64,000 nucleotides of DNA from Methanolinea sp. (GTDB lineage Archaea; Halobacteriota; Methanomicrobia; Methanomicrobiales; Methanospirillaceae). Positions within the stretch are counted from its first letter, which is position 1. Each line of letters begins with the position of its first letter. Under the pieces are notes generated by a model. The model worked only from the letters and a program-made list of their open reading frames with translations, was not told the DNA's origin and made no database searches. Where the stretch lies: NCBI GenBank assembly GCA_018263335.1, contig JADFCY010000008.1, positions 23,912 through 87,911 of the forward strand, read 5' to 3'. This document shows positions 1-9,875 of this stretch, one piece after another. Position numbers and translations under genes: made by a program.

Positions 1-425
1 ACGAAGGGCCCTGCGACGAGGAGGTCGGTCTCCTCAAGAAGCGCCTTCCAGTCCTTTCTGCGGCTTGACAGGAGTGTCTCTGCCGGGTACCCGCTGAACG
101 TGACAACTGACCCCCCCGACTCGCGGATCATCCTCCCGAGAGCGGCAAGGGGGGCTGCCTGGCAGAACGGCTCACCGCCAGAGAACGTCACTCCCGCTAT
201 CCCGGGGACGGCGAGGATGCGTGCTGCCAGGTCATCCTCAGTGACGAGCCACTTTTTCGCAAATGACCACAGGTCCCGGTTGAAGCAGCCCTGGCACCTG
301 AGGGGGCAGCCCTGGACCCATACTACCGCCCGGAGGCCGGGGCCGTTCACCCCTGACCGCTCGAGAAACCCTGCACAATTGATCATGTGGCCTGCACCCC
401 GCATGAGCCGGGATGGGTACTCCAT
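1..425 (-). CDS. Radical SAM activase, NrdG-like, truncated by the window edge
   Basis: The reading frame starts with ATG at 425 on the minus strand and runs off the left edge, so only about the first 141 residues are present. Around residues 40-46 the sequence reads GCPLRCQGC, which supplies the CxxxCxxC cysteine triad for a [4Fe-4S] cluster that cleaves S-adenosylmethionine. A SAM-binding TFSGGEPF motif follows near residue 83. Short single-domain proteins of this build are activases of glycyl-radical enzymes, such as the anaerobic ribonucleotide reductase activator NrdG, or close relatives. The partner enzyme is not visible here. Start choice: a GGGGGAGG run lies upstream of the ATG, with longer than usual spacing. 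Confidence 0.8.
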   Translation of the reverse strand, partial: MEYPSRLMRGAGHMINCAGFLERSGVNGPGLRAVVWVQGCPLRCQGCFNRDLWSFAKKWLVTEDDLAARILAVPGIAGVTFSGGEPFCQAAPLAALGRMIRESGGSVVTFSGYPAETLLSSRRKDWKALLEETDLLVAGPF

Positions 426-759
426 TCCCGCAGTATTGCCTCCCCCTGAATCATGAAAAGAGAGGTTTCCTGCCAGCATGGTATAAGTCCTTCTCTCTGC
501 GGCCGTATTTCTCCAAAAAAGTATTACGAAGGTATTACTTAGGTATTGCAAAAACAGTGATCCCCCGTACCCCTCGCGCGGGCAAGATCAGGCGTAAAAA
601 GAGGATTGAGGGCATAATATTTTCTCAATCAGAATTTGAGATTCGCTCCTTGGTATTCTATAAGAGTGATCAAGCCCTCCACTTTCTCTCATTTTCATTT
701 CTTAAGGCATACCAAAGCGCCGCATGATATTATGAACGCTCTCTGCAAATGAGTATACA
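426..759. promoter_or_regulatory. Divergent intergenic region with three 11-bp iterons
   Basis: No convincing gene lies in this 334-bp gap between the divergent activase and endA. It is A+T-rich compared with its surroundings. At 521-549 the heptamer GTATTAC occurs twice and GTATTGC once, each 11 bp apart, so they face the same side of the helix. A related GGTATTC is at 652-658, next to CTATAAGAG, which could be a TATA element for endA. This looks like a regulator binding array, but that is inference. Confidence 0.4.
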
Positions 760-1767
760 GTGAAAGCCACTTTTGACGGGAGGTGGGTATGGGTTGGATC
801 TGATGGCCGGGCACTCTACGACCAGAGCGGCTATGGCCGGCCCGAGAAGGACGGAATAAAGCTTGCGCCCGAGGAGGCGCTGTACCTCGTCCACCGGGGA
901 CGGCTCGACGTTGCAGGGCATCCTTTCGACCGGTTCCTGGCGGTCTGTGCGGAGAAGCCCAATTTCCTGCGGAGTTACCTCGTGTACCGGGATATAAGGG
1001 AGAGGGGATACGTCATACAGACCGGGCCGCACGATTTCCGTGTCTTCAGGAGGGGACAGAGGCCCGGCACGGGCCAGTCCCAGTACATGGTCCGGGTCAT
1101 CTCCGAGAGAGACATGATCGACTTCTCACGCCTCGTAAGAGAGGCAACCGCCTCGCTCAACCTCAGGAAGCAGCACGTCCTCGCGGTGGTCGACGACGAG
1201 AACGAACTGACCTACTACGAGGTGAAGATGCCCACGCTCCCGCGGATTGATCATGAGGCAGCCGAAGGGAACTTCAGGGGGGAACTTGTCGGGAAGTACG
1301 CAATCGTCCGCGCTGCCGGACCCATGGCTGCAATCCCGGCCACATTCGGGATGCAGCTTGACCCGGAGCGGCTGGTGCTTGCCCCCCTCGAGATCCTCAA
1401 CCTGATGCATTCCGGCCGGCTCACCCTTTACGGCAACGGCGAGCCCATAGACCCCGGGGAGTACCACCGGATGGCAGAGGAGTCTGACCCCGAGTTCCCT
1501 GTGAAGGTGGCAGTCTACGACGATCTGAGGTCCCGCGGCTTCGTCCCGAGGACCGGTTACAAGTTCGGCCACCATTTCCGCGTCTATTCAGGGAAAAAAG
1601 TCCATTCAGAGATGCTGGTCCAGGCTCTCCCGGCAGGGGCGGCCCTCCCGATGAGCGCCATCTCGAGATCCGTCCGCCTGGCTCACAGTGTGAAAAAGAA
1701 GATGTTGTTCGGATGCGAACATACACAAGGAATCCAGTATGTGGAATTTGCCCGGATAAAACTGTGA
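760..1767 (+). CDS. endA: tRNA-splicing endonuclease, two-domain form
   Basis: The 335-residue enzyme cuts introns from precursor tRNA at bulge-helix-bulge structures. It is a tandem duplication. The C-terminal half carries the catalytic set: Tyr276 in FRVY, His282 in HSEMLV and Lys313 in SVKKKM. The N-terminal half keeps the fold, but the matching positions read FRVF and QSQYMV, so Tyr and His are lost and it is probably a structural pseudo-catalytic domain. This is the layout of the euryarchaeal alpha-2 dimer type. The start is GTG at 760; the ATG at 749 is in another frame and meets a stop at once. It is followed after 11 bases by trpS. The product of that gene charges tRNA-Trp, which commonly contains an intron in archaea, so the pairing makes sense. 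Confidence 0.93.
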   Translation: MKATFDGRWVWVGSDGRALYDQSGYGRPEKDGIKLAPEEALYLVHRGRLDVAGHPFDRFLAVCAEKPNFLRSYLVYRDIRERGYVIQTGPHDFRVFRRGQRPGTGQSQYMVRVISERDMIDFSRLVREATASLNLRKQHVLAVVDDENELTYYEVKMPTLPRIDHEAAEGNFRGELVGKYAIVRAAGPMAAIPATFGMQLDPERLVLAPLEILNLMHSGRLTLYGNGEPIDPGEYHRMAEESDPEFPVKVAVYDDLRSRGFVPRTGYKFGHHFRVYSGKKVHSEMLVQALPAGAALPMSAISRSVRLAHSVKKKMLFGCEHTQGIQYVEFARIKL

Positions 1768-1778
1768 GTAGGTAACCC

Positions 1779-3035
1779 ATGCAGGCACCTTTAAACCCCT
1801 GGTCCAGCCAGCAGTCCGACGATATCGAGAAACTTTTCACCATGTTTGGCATCGAGCCGATCGCAAGCATCGAAGGGATCCTCCCCTGCGTGCCGTCGTT
1901 CATCAGACGCGGCGTCGTGGTCGGCCACCGCGACTATCGCCAGATCGCAGAGGCAATAAGGGACAGGAGGCCCTTTCACGTCCTGACCGGGTTCATGCCC
2001 TCCGGCCACCCCCACCTCGGACACCTGATGGTGATGAAAGAGGTGGTATGGCACGTGGAGCAGGGCGGGACGGGGTATATCACCATTGCGGACAGGGAAG
2101 CCCACGCGGTGCGTGACATCCCCTGGACGAAATGCGACGAGTACGGGAGGGAGTACCTGGAGTGCCTGTATGCGCTTGGATACCGGGGGCATACCTACTT
2201 CCAGAGCAGGAACAGGCAGCTGGCGGACCTTGCGTTCGAGGCGGCGACCAGGGTGAACTTCTCGGAACTCCAGGCGATCTACGGCTTCTCGGACGAGACC
2301 GCGCTTGCCCATGCCGAGAGCGTGATCACCCAGGTTGCCGATATCCTCTACCCCCAGGTGCACAGCACCCCCGCTCCCACGATCGTTCCGGTCGGCATCG
2401 ACCAGGACCCTCACATCCGGCTTACGAGGGGTGTCGCCCACAAGCTCCGGATGTTCACGGTGGAGGAGAGGGACGGGTACATCAGTGTCCGGTCCAAGAA
2501 CGCCCCTTCCGCAGCCCTCGAAGAAGTGCACCGGCGGTTTGCAGGGTCCAGGAAATATGAAGGACACGTCGACATCCCCGGGGGGCGGTGCAGCGATGTC
2601 AGCGCAACGGTGCGCCAGATCGAGATCGGGCATGGAGGCTACGGGTTCTTCACGCCTTCTTCGACCTACCACCGGTTCATCCCCGGCCTCCAGGGAGGAA
2701 AGATGTCAAGCAGCGTCCCAGAGAGCACCATCACATTCACGGAGCCCGACAACGTGGTGAGAAAGAAGGTGATGGCCGCGCTCACCGGCGGCCGGCCGAC
2801 GCTCGCAGAGCAGAAGGAGCAGGGCGGCGAGCCGGACCGCTGCCCCCTCTTCCTGTTGAACCTCTTCCACATGGTAAATGACGATGGAGAGCTCGCCGAA
2901 CTACGCAGGCGCTGCCTCGAGGGTGAGATGATGTGCGGGCAGTGCAAGAAGGAGACCGCAGAACGGGTGCTGGCCTTTGTCCGGGACTTCCGCGAGAGGA
3001 TGGAGGCAGTGGCGCACCTCGTGAAGGTGGAGTGA
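1779..3035 (+). CDS. trpS: Tryptophanyl-tRNA synthetase
   Basis: This 418-residue class I synthetase attaches tryptophan to its tRNA. The HIGH-type signature is seen as PSGHPHLGH near residue 80 and the KMSKS-type loop as GGKMSSS near residue 308, both inside a Rossmann fold. The sequence IDQDPHIRLTR is typical of the archaeal/eukaryotic TrpRS branch rather than the bacterial one. Length matches archaeal homologues. It sits in a same-strand run endA-trpS-pheS-pheT, with only 1 base to pheS, so co-transcription is likely. Confidence 0.95.
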   Translation: MQAPLNPWSSQQSDDIEKLFTMFGIEPIASIEGILPCVPSFIRRGVVVGHRDYRQIAEAIRDRRPFHVLTGFMPSGHPHLGHLMVMKEVVWHVEQGGTGYITIADREAHAVRDIPWTKCDEYGREYLECLYALGYRGHTYFQSRNRQLADLAFEAATRVNFSELQAIYGFSDETALAHAESVITQVADILYPQVHSTPAPTIVPVGIDQDPHIRLTRGVAHKLRMFTVEERDGYISVRSKNAPSAALEEVHRRFAGSRKYEGHVDIPGGRCSDVSATVRQIEIGHGGYGFFTPSSTYHRFIPGLQGGKMSSSVPESTITFTEPDNVVRKKVMAALTGGRPTLAEQKEQGGEPDRCPLFLLNLFHMVNDDGELAELRRRCLEGEMMCGQCKKETAERVLAFVRDFRERMEAVAHLVKVE

Positions 3036-3036
3036 T

Positions 3037-4485
3037 ATGGACCTGTCGCTGAACGAAAAAAGGCTCTTGAAAGTCCTCGAGAAGATAAAGAAAGGAGATC
3101 CGGCTACCCTTGCCGCCCAAATGGACACGACGGCCGAGTCGGTGATCCAGTTTGCCCTGCTGCTGGAAGGCCGGGGTCTTGCCAGGGTGGAGAAGAAGGT
3201 CGATACCACCTATCACCTCACGGAAGAGGGAGCAAGGTATGCAAGGGAAGGCCTGCCCGAGCGCCAGATGCTGAATAGTTTCAAAGACCGCATCCCCATC
3301 TCCGACCTCACAACGCACCCCCTCTCCCGGGTCGGGATGGGCCAGATGCGAAAGAAAGGATGGGTGGCGATCCGCGACGGGATGGTGGAGAAGACCGGGA
3401 GGGATGCACCCGGGGAGGACGAGATCGCCCTCGCCGATCTCTCGCGGGGGGGCGAGGGAATCGCCCTGCTCCTGAAGAGGGGGCTCATCTGCGAGAACCA
3501 GGTGACGGTCTACCTGATCACCGTCACGCCCGAAGGGGAGGCCCTTGCAGCGAAGGGACTGGATCTCGTGGAGGAGGTGGGGACCCTCACGCGCGAGCAG
3601 ATCACAGGCGGCGCCTGGAAGGACCTTCGCCTCAGGCGCTACAGCCTGGAGACCCTGCCAAGGAAGATCTACCCCGGGAAAGTCCACCCGTACCAGAGAC
3701 TCCTTGACGAGATGCGGCAGATCCTCCTCGAGATGGGGTTTGCAGAGATTTACGGCGGACTGGTGCAGAGTTCGTTCTGGAACTTCGATGCCCTCTTCCA
3801 GCCCCAGGACCACCCTGCCCGCGAGATGCAGGACACCTTCTTCCTGAAAGAGCACGTCCCGGTCCCCCGGGGGTATGAGAAAGTGAGAGATATGCACCTC
3901 CACGGCGGCACCACCTCGTCGACGGGATGGGGGGGCCACTGGAGCCGGGAGAAGGCAGAGCAGTGCGTGCTTCGCACCCACACGACAAGCCTCTCCATCC
4001 AGCACCTCGTCGCTCACCCGGAGCCCCCTGTCAAGGTCTTCTGCATCGGCCGGGTCTACAGGAGGGAGTCCATCGACTCCACGCACCTGGCAGAATTCGA
4101 GCAGCTGGAGGGGATCGTCATGGACCGGGACGTCACGTTTCGCCATCTCCTCGGGTTCCTGAAGGAGTTTTACGGGCGCATGGGCTTTCTGGACGTGAGG
4201 TTTCGGCCCGGGTACTTCCCCTACACCGAGCCTTCCGTCGAACCCGAGGTCTACGTCGACGGGCTTGGCTGGGTAGAGATGGGGGGCGCCGGAATCTTCA
4301 GGGAGGAGGTGCGTGCCCCGTGGGGGGTCTCCCATCCCGTGCTGGCATGGGGCCTCGGCGTCAGCCGGGTCGCGATGCTGCGCCTTGGGTTAAAAGACCT
4401 CCGGCAACTCTACCGGACCGACATCGACCTTGTGAGGGAGACGCCCTCCTGGCGGCAGACCAGTGAGATCCGGGGGGGACAGTGA
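3037..4485 (+). CDS. pheS: Phenylalanyl-tRNA synthetase alpha subunit
   Basis: This is the catalytic subunit (482 residues) of the heterotetrameric PheRS. The N-terminal ~200 residues contain winged-helix-like tRNA-binding domains with a lysine-rich start, as in archaeal and eukaryotic enzymes. The class II core follows: motif 2 is around [18 protein letters not shown] and motif 3 around [13 protein letters not shown] near the C terminus. It begins one base after the trpS stop, and its own stop is one base before the pheT ATG, so translational coupling is likely. Confidence 0.95.
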   Translation: MDLSLNEKRLLKVLEKIKKGDPATLAAQMDTTAESVIQFALLLEGRGLARVEKKVDTTYHLTEEGARYAREGLPERQMLNSFKDRIPISDLTTHPLSRVGMGQMRKKGWVAIRDGMVEKTGRDAPGEDEIALADLSRGGEGIALLLKRGLICENQVTVYLITVTPEGEALAAKGLDLVEEVGTLTREQITGGAWKDLRLRRYSLETLPRKIYPGKVHPYQRLLDEMRQILLEMGFAEIYGGLVQSSFWNFDALFQPQDHPAREMQDTFFLKEHVPVPRGYEKVRDMHLHGGTTSSTGWGGHWSREKAEQCVLRTHTTSLSIQHLVAHPEPPVKVFCIGRVYRRESIDSTHLAEFEQLEGIVMDRDVTFRHLLGFLKEFYGRMGFLDVRFRPGYFPYTEPSVEPEVYVDGLGWVEMGGAGIFREEVRAPWGVSHPVLAWGLGVSRVAMLRLGLKDLRQLYRTDIDLVRETPSWRQTSEIRGGQ

Positions 4486-4486
4486 G

Positions 4487-6127
4487 ATGGCAGTGATCAC
4501 TCTTCACTACCGTTACCTGGAGAGGCTGGTGGGATGCGACAGGGCAACGATCCTCGAACGCCTTCCCATGATAGGCTCTGACATCGAACGCATAGACGAG
4601 GACCACGTCGACGTGGAGTTCTTCCCTTCCCGCCCGGACCTCTTCTCGGTGGAGGGGGTTGCGAGGGCAATGAGGGGCTTCCTCGGCCTTGAGACGGGGC
4701 TCCCCGAGTACAGGGTCACACCGTCCGGTATCAGCTTCTCGGTCGACCCTGGGCTGGCCTCGATACGCCCGTACCTGGGGACCGCGGTGATCAGGGGGAT
4801 CACGCTCGACGAGGAGTCGATACTCTCGCTCATGGGCCTCCAGGAGGCGCTTCACTGGGCTCTGGGCCGCGGCAGGAGCAAGGTCGCAATCGGGATCCAT
4901 GACCTCGACCGCGTGACGCCGCCGTTTCGTTACATTGCCGAGGAGCGCACGAGGGCATTCGTGCCGCTGGACTACGACCGTGAGATGACCATGGAAGAGA
5001 TCCTGGATGAGCACCCCAAGGGGCGTGCGTATGCCGCGATTGTCCGGGACTTCCCAAGGTTCCCCCTCATCGTGGACGCCTGCAACCAGGTCCTCTCGTT
5101 CCCCCCCATCATCAACGGAGAGCTGACCCGCGTGACCGCAGATTCGAGAAACCTCCTCCTTGATACGACGGGCACCGATGAACGGGCCGTCATGACCGCC
5201 GTCAACATCATCTGCACCGCGCTTGCCGATGCCGGGGGGAGGATCGAGAGCGTTCTCGTCTCCGGCTCCCACGTCCCGACCCTTGCCCCGTCCACCCGGG
5301 TGGTGAGCGCCCGCGAGTGCAGCGCCCTCCTCGGCGTCGAATTCACCCCCACCGAACTCTCCCTCCTCCTGCAGAGGATGCGGTTCGCCGCGGAACCGGC
5401 GGGGGATGACGGGATCAGGGTCACGGTACCCTGTTATCGGGCAGACATCATGCACGACTGGGATATCTTCGAGGATGCGGCCATCGCGTACGGGTACGAG
5501 AACTTTGGGGCCGAACTTCCCCCCACTTTCACGATTGGGCAGGCACACCCTGTCATGGCCATCGCGTCGACGGTCCGCTCGCTCGGCACGGGCCTTGGGT
5601 ACCAGGAAGTGATCCCGTTCACGCTGACCAGTGAGAGGGTGATGTACCAGAAGATGCAGCGCCCTTATGCACAAGAGACCCTCGGGGTCCTTCATCCCAT
5701 CAGCGAAGAGAACACCATCGTGCGGACCGCGATACTGCCGCTCCTCATCGAGATGCTCCAGTTCAACCGGCACCGCGAACTCCCGCAGCGGCTCTTTGCC
5801 GTGGGAGACGTGGTCGAGGGCCTCGAAACCTTCCAGAAATCTGCATTTGTCTCGCTCCACCCTGCCGCTGACTTCTCCGAGGCCTACGCGGTGGCAGATG
5901 CCCTCTGCAGGGAATTGTCCATTCCCTATACCGCAGAGGAGTCAGGGGACCCCGCTTTCATCCAGGGGAGGAGGGGGCGCCTCGTGGCGAATGGCTGCAC
6001 GGTCGGGACCTTCGGGGAGATCCACCCTGCAGTGCTGAATGCATTCGAACTCGAGCACCCTGTTGCAGCGGTGGAGATCGACCTCAGAGCCGTACCGGGA
6101 TACCCCTCCGGGCAAGGTACTCCTTGA
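4487..6127 (+). CDS. pheT: Phenylalanyl-tRNA synthetase beta subunit
   Basis: This is the 546-residue archaeal-type beta subunit, which contributes editing and tRNA binding to PheRS. It has a B3/B4-type central domain, B5 repeats (for example the region around [24 protein letters not shown]) and a C-terminal catalytic-like domain. I chose the ATG at 4487, placed just after the pheS TGA at 4483-4485, over an upstream in-frame codon at 4463. The last 44 bases overlap the end of hisF on the opposite strand. Confidence 0.94.
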   Translation: MAVITLHYRYLERLVGCDRATILERLPMIGSDIERIDEDHVDVEFFPSRPDLFSVEGVARAMRGFLGLETGLPEYRVTPSGISFSVDPGLASIRPYLGTAVIRGITLDEESILSLMGLQEALHWALGRGRSKVAIGIHDLDRVTPPFRYIAEERTRAFVPLDYDREMTMEEILDEHPKGRAYAAIVRDFPRFPLIVDACNQVLSFPPIINGELTRVTADSRNLLLDTTGTDERAVMTAVNIICTALADAGGRIESVLVSGSHVPTLAPSTRVVSARECSALLGVEFTPTELSLLLQRMRFAAEPAGDDGIRVTVPCYRADIMHDWDIFEDAAIAYGYENFGAELPPTFTIGQAHPVMAIASTVRSLGTGLGYQEVIPFTLTSERVMYQKMQRPYAQETLGVLHPISEENTIVRTAILPLLIEMLQFNRHRELPQRLFAVGDVVEGLETFQKSAFVSLHPAADFSEAYAVADALCRELSIPYTAEESGDPAFIQGRRGRLVANGCTVGTFGEIHPAVLNAFELEHPVAAVEIDLRAVPGYPSGQGTP

Positions 6128-6890
6128 CCTGGCGGACGGTCATCTCCCCGTAGTGAAATACGCTTGCGGCAAGGCACGCGTCCGCTTTCCCACTGACGAA
6201 CCCTTCGTAGAAGTGCTCGAGCGTGCCGACCCCTCCGCTGGCGATGACCGGTATCCCCACCGCATCGGAGATCGCCGCGGTGATGGGGATATCGAACCCG
6301 TTCTTCGTCCCATCCGTCTCCATGCTGGTGAGGAGGATCTCGCCTGCCCCGCGCTCCTCGGCTTCCCTGGCCCAGGTGACGGCATCGATCCCGGTGGGCT
6401 TGCTCCCCCCGTAGATCACCACCTCGTACCAGCAGGTCCTGCCGTCGGGCAGTGCCACCGGGGTGGCATCGGGGTTTGCCGTAAAGTTCCTCCTCACGTC
6501 CTCTGCAAGGACGATGCACTGGGTGCCGAACTTCTCGGCCCCCCTGGAGAGGAGGGAGGGGTCATGCACGGCGCTCGTATTGATGCTCACCTTGTCGGCC
6601 CCGGCACGGAGGATCTGCTGGATGTCCTCGACCGAGCGGATACCCCCTCCGACGGTAAGGGGAAGGAAGAGCTGGTCCGCGGCCCGCTCGATCACCTCGA
6701 TGATGGTCCCGCGCTGCTCTTTCGATGCGGTGATGTCAAGGAACACCACCTCGTCTGCGCCCTGCTCGTTGTACCGCTGGGCGAGCTCCACCGGGTCTCC
6801 CGCGTCCCGGAGCTCCAGGAAGTGGGTCCCCTTCACTACCCTCCCGCCCTTCAGGTCAAGGCAGGGGATGATGCGACGGGTAAGCGTCAT
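6084..6890 (-). CDS. hisF: Imidazole glycerol phosphate synthase, cyclase subunit
   Basis: HisF (268 residues) closes the imidazole ring in histidine biosynthesis, using ammonia from the HisH glutaminase. The (beta-alpha)8 barrel is plain. The first catalytic Asp is in [13 protein letters not shown] and the second in [14 protein letters not shown]. The phosphate-binding loops are VGGGI and ASGGVG. No other his gene is next to it. It overlaps the pheT end by 44 bases on the other strand and is divergent from the hydrolase gene beginning at 7049. Confidence 0.96.
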   Translation of the reverse strand: MTLTRRIIPCLDLKGGRVVKGTHFLELRDAGDPVELAQRYNEQGADEVVFLDITASKEQRGTIIEVIERAADQLFLPLTVGGGIRSVEDIQQILRAGADKVSINTSAVHDPSLLSRGAEKFGTQCIVLAEDVRRNFTANPDATPVALPDGRTCWYEVVIYGGSKPTGIDAVTWAREAEERGAGEILLTSMETDGTKNGFDIPITAAISDAVGIPVIASGGVGTLEHFYEGFVSGKADACLAASVFHYGEMTVRQVKEYLARRGIPVRL

Positions 6891-6968
6891 AGGGAGAGTG
6901 TGGGTGGGGAGGGATTATCAGGGTTATGACACGCACCACCCGGGGTTTTATCACTCTTGCAGGGGGAA

Positions 6969-7013
6969 TTTCTTAAAGAGAAATGCCGGGGCGGGAGAGT
7001 GATTTTCCCCGGC
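6969..7013 (+). promoter_or_regulatory. Two inverted repeats in the hydrolase leader
   Basis: Two stems precede the hydrolase start. The first is TTTCT (6969-6973) with AGAAA (6979-6983), with loop TAAAG. The second is GCCGGGG (6985-6991) with CCCCGGC (7007-7013), a perfect 7-bp GC stem with a 15-base loop containing a GGGAG sequence. A leader hairpin ahead of a methyl-cycle gene could be regulatory, but I recognise no known riboswitch class. Confidence 0.35.
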
Positions 7014-7048
7014 GGGATCACGAGTCCATGGAGACCGGAGAGAAGAAG

Positions 7049-8254
7049 ATGACATGGGCCCGGCAGTTCATGCCGGTGCTTGCATCCATACGCGAGGAGT
7101 TCACCCGGGAACTTCCGTTCCGCGGGATGCGAATAGGGATGGCCCTTCACGTCGAGGCAAAGACCGCATGCCTCGTGGAGGCTCTGGCCGCCGGAGGCGC
7201 AGAGGTATACATCACCGGCTGCAACCCGCTCAGCACGCAGGACGACGTCGCGGATGCGCTCGGGCAGGTTGGGGGCGTGCACTGCTACGCGAAGCGCGGT
7301 GCAACGACAGAGGAATACTACGCGGCCATTGACCGGGTGCTGGATGCGAGGCCCCAGGTGACCATTGACGACGGCATGGACCTCATCCACCGGCTCCATA
7401 CCACGAGGACGGACCTCATCCCCGGTGTCATCGGGGGGTGCGAGGAGACCACGACGGGAGTGCACCGGCTCCGCGCAATGGCGAGGGAAGAGAAGCTCCG
7501 GTTCCCGGTCATCGCGGTGAATGACACCCCCATGAAACGGTTCTTTGACAACGTCCATGGAACGGGGGAGAGCGCGCTCGCGGCGATCATGCTCACCACA
7601 AACATGCTGATTGCCGGCAAAGCCGTGGTGGTCGCAGGGTACGGGTTCTGCGGGAGGGGGCTTGCGAAAAAGCTCCACGGGCTCGGGGCCCGGGTCATCG
7701 TCACCGAGGTTGACCCACGCCGGGCGCTGGAGGCCTACATGGACGGCTTCCTTGTCATGCCCATGGATGCGGCCGCAGAGGCGGGGGAGCTGTTCATCAC
7801 CACCACCGGGAACACCTCGGTGATCACCTCCCGGCACTTCCGGAAGATGCGGCCGGGGGCAGTCCTTGCAAATGCCGGGCATTTCAACGTCGAGATCGAT
7901 GTGAAGTGGCTGGAGTCACACGCAAAAGCGGTGACAAGGCGTGACGGGATCGACACGTACCACCTGGATGGAAAAGACATCCACGTGCTCGCGGAAGGCC
8001 GCCTGGTGAACCTGGCAATCCCCAAGGGGATGGGCCACCCCATCGAGGTCATGGACCTGAGTTTCGCCCTGCAGGCCCTCTGTGCCCGCCACATTGTCCT
8101 CAACGGAAAGAAGATGCCTCCGGGGGTCTACGAAGTCCCGGGAGAGATCGATTCCCAGGTTGCAACAAAGAAACTCACCTCACTTGGCCTCGCCATCGAC
8201 GAACTGACGAAAGAACAGAAGGATTACCTCTCGGGCTGGGAGACCGGCACCTGA
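7049..8254 (+). CDS. S-inosyl-L-homocysteine / S-adenosylhomocysteine hydrolase
   Basis: This is an NAD-dependent hydrolase (about 401 residues) that removes the by-product of SAM-dependent methylation and recycles homocysteine. The Rossmann NAD site is VAGYGFCGRGLAKKLHG. Other family landmarks are HVEAKTACLVEAL near the N terminus, DDGMDLIH, and a C-terminal LDGKDIHVLAEGRLVNLA. Many methanogen homologues act on S-inosylhomocysteine (shown for the Methanocaldococcus protein), so the exact substrate cannot be fixed by sequence. I prefer ATG 7049, with GGAG at 7037-7040; ATG 7028 is an in-frame alternative. The 3' end overlaps the glycosylase gene by 31 bases. Confidence 0.92.
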   Translation: MTWARQFMPVLASIREEFTRELPFRGMRIGMALHVEAKTACLVEALAAGGAEVYITGCNPLSTQDDVADALGQVGGVHCYAKRGATTEEYYAAIDRVLDARPQVTIDDGMDLIHRLHTTRTDLIPGVIGGCEETTTGVHRLRAMAREEKLRFPVIAVNDTPMKRFFDNVHGTGESALAAIMLTTNMLIAGKAVVVAGYGFCGRGLAKKLHGLGARVIVTEVDPRRALEAYMDGFLVMPMDAAAEAGELFITTTGNTSVITSRHFRKMRPGAVLANAGHFNVEIDVKWLESHAKAVTRRDGIDTYHLDGKDIHVLAEGRLVNLAIPKGMGHPIEVMDLSFALQALCARHIVLNGKKMPPGVYEVPGEIDSQVATKKLTSLGLAIDELTKEQKDYLSGWETGT

Positions 8255-9105
8255 TCCTCCTGCCTCTCCCCCGTGAGTGCCGCGCGGGCACAAAAGAGGT
8301 ATTCCTGAGCGTAGCCGGCATACATGCCATAGTGAGACCTCCCGAACCTGCTGCACTGGTCATAGGTGCGAAGGGACTCCCCTCCTGGATACCTGGTCCG
8401 GAGGATGCGCTGGATCCAGACGTCGACAGGGAATGCCTCTTTTTTCCCGAATGCAAAGAGGAGGACGCAGTCAGCGACTTTCCTCCCCACTCCCTTGAGA
8501 CGCATCAGATCTCTTCTCGCGTCCTCGTAACAGAGCCCGGCGATCCGCCCTTCCCAGCCGCGGTCTTCTGCGATCGCCTTTGCAGTCTCCTTCAGGTAAG
8601 GAGCCCGGTATCCCAGGCGGCATTCGGCAATGCGGCATGGATCGCTGGAAGCGATCGCCTCTGCCGTCGGGAACGTGTAAAATTCACCACGGTCTCCGGT
8701 GACATGTTCCCCGAAGCAGCGGCAGAGAAGGGATATCCGCCGCCTGATCCCCGGTATATTGGCATAAGTGGCGATGATGTAGGACGCAAGGCACTCCCAG
8801 GCCGGCTGCCGGACGATGCGGAGGCCGCGGGACATAGATATGGCGGCATGAACGAGAGGGTCCCTGTCAATGGAGGAGATGATGCCGGGCAGGTCCTCGT
8901 CGAGCTGGAAATAGGCCCGGATGAACTGCGTGTCTGCCCCCTCGAAGATGAGCGAGCAGCCCTGCTGGCTGATTCGGATAAGGGAATCTCCGACGATCCC
9001 GTTCCACGCTCCCGTTTCGTCCCGCTCCCACCGGAAGACCTGGCCGCAGGAGAGAGTCAGGTCAAGGTCAAACGGCTGATCGGATCGAAGCCTGAATGCC
9101 GGCAC
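8224..9105 (-). CDS. ogg: 8-oxoguanine DNA glycosylase, OGG1-like
   Basis: This 293-residue base-excision repair enzyme has an N-terminal OGG-type domain (CGQVFRWERD near residue 20) followed by a helix-hairpin-helix-GPD core. The motif LKGVGRKVADCVLLFAFG carries the Schiff-base lysine in GRKVAD, and the catalytic Asp lies in FPVDVWIQR. Together these mark a bifunctional glycosylase/AP-lyase that removes oxidised guanine. The start is GTG at 9105, with GGTGA upstream. It converges on and overlaps the homocysteine hydrolase gene by 31 bases. Confidence 0.9.
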   Translation of the reverse strand: MPAFRLRSDQPFDLDLTLSCGQVFRWERDETGAWNGIVGDSLIRISQQGCSLIFEGADTQFIRAYFQLDEDLPGIISSIDRDPLVHAAISMSRGLRIVRQPAWECLASYIIATYANIPGIRRRISLLCRCFGEHVTGDRGEFYTFPTAEAIASSDPCRIAECRLGYRAPYLKETAKAIAEDRGWEGRIAGLCYEDARRDLMRLKGVGRKVADCVLLFAFGKKEAFPVDVWIQRILRTRYPGGESLRTYDQCSRFGRSHYGMYAGYAQEYLFCARAALTGERQEDQVPVSQPER

Positions 9106-9352
9106 GTGTGATCACCATGATGCAACTCTCATCTGGTTTTCGCCTTCTAAATGGTGGCGGTTGAGGTAGCTGCGAGGAATGGGGGTACGCCCGATGGGAA
9201 TGGAAAAACTCCGGCCATCTCCCGTGATTACAATCGCCCGGATACCCCGCGCGGCTGGGACCAGAGTCCAGGAGAACTAGAAGGCCCCCTGCCACACTCT
9301 TTCACCCCGCAAACCGCAGGGTTTTTTACATACAGTCCCTCATCTCTTGCCT

Positions 9353-9679
9353 ATGGAATTGAACGAAGTTCTGCGGGCATTTCTCGAGGGTGGAGAAGAC
9401 TGGGAGCGGAAGAATACCTCGGTGAAGGGGGTCTCTCTCATCAAGCTCCCAGGCACCAAGTCAAGGGCGCCTTCGCTTGCAATCGAGATCAACCCGGTCA
9501 ACGAGAAGGGCGCACCCATGAAGAAGAAGGGTGTGATGATCATGAGCGCCGTCGAACTCTCGGCGTTCCGCGAGATCTTCTCCAATCCAAAAGTCGATGG
9601 CCTGATCAGGAGCATCGAGGAGATAACCCCTGGGAAGAAAGGCCAGAAGAGTGGTCCTGAAGATATCCTGGAGATATGA
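9353..9679 (+). CDS. Conserved small protein of unknown function
   Basis: This is a 108-residue acidic/basic mixed protein with no cysteine cluster, signal peptide or membrane segment. It opens MELNEVLRAFLEGG and contains a short beta-rich centre with a lysine-rich turn (APMKKKG) followed by a helical region. I do not recognise the family. Codon use fits the neighbours, and a GTTTTTTACATAC element sits about 25-35 bases upstream, so it is probably a real gene. An in-frame TTG lies two codons earlier. Confidence 0.7.
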   Translation: MELNEVLRAFLEGGEDWERKNTSVKGVSLIKLPGTKSRAPSLAIEINPVNEKGAPMKKKGVMIMSAVELSAFREIFSNPKVDGLIRSIEEITPGKKGQKSGPEDILEI

Positions 9680-9875
9680 CCGAATCGATGGATTGATTCC
9701 CACAGGGATGGTCCACCCCCCCGCATCCCTGGCAGCCATGAGGGAAGACGGCTCCCTGCCCCAAAAGTTCCCAGGCAGGATGCAGGCTCTCCCCCCGCGT
9801 TCCCTTGCTCTCACCGCCCGGCGGGGATAAGGATTTATTTTCCCGGTGAGATGTAAGAGAGAGGCAGTTTTTTTT

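Noticed and set aside
413..727. Plus-strand open frame of 104 codons upstream of endA
   Set aside because: It overlaps the activase start antisense, spans the A+T-rich divergent promoter and has no protein features.
2782..4335. Long minus-strand open frame of 517 codons
   Set aside because: It is antisense to trpS and pheS, which are certain genes; such shadows are common in high-G+C DNA.
4361..5860. Long minus-strand open frame of 499 codons
   Set aside because: It is antisense to pheT and is explained by G+C-rich codon bias.
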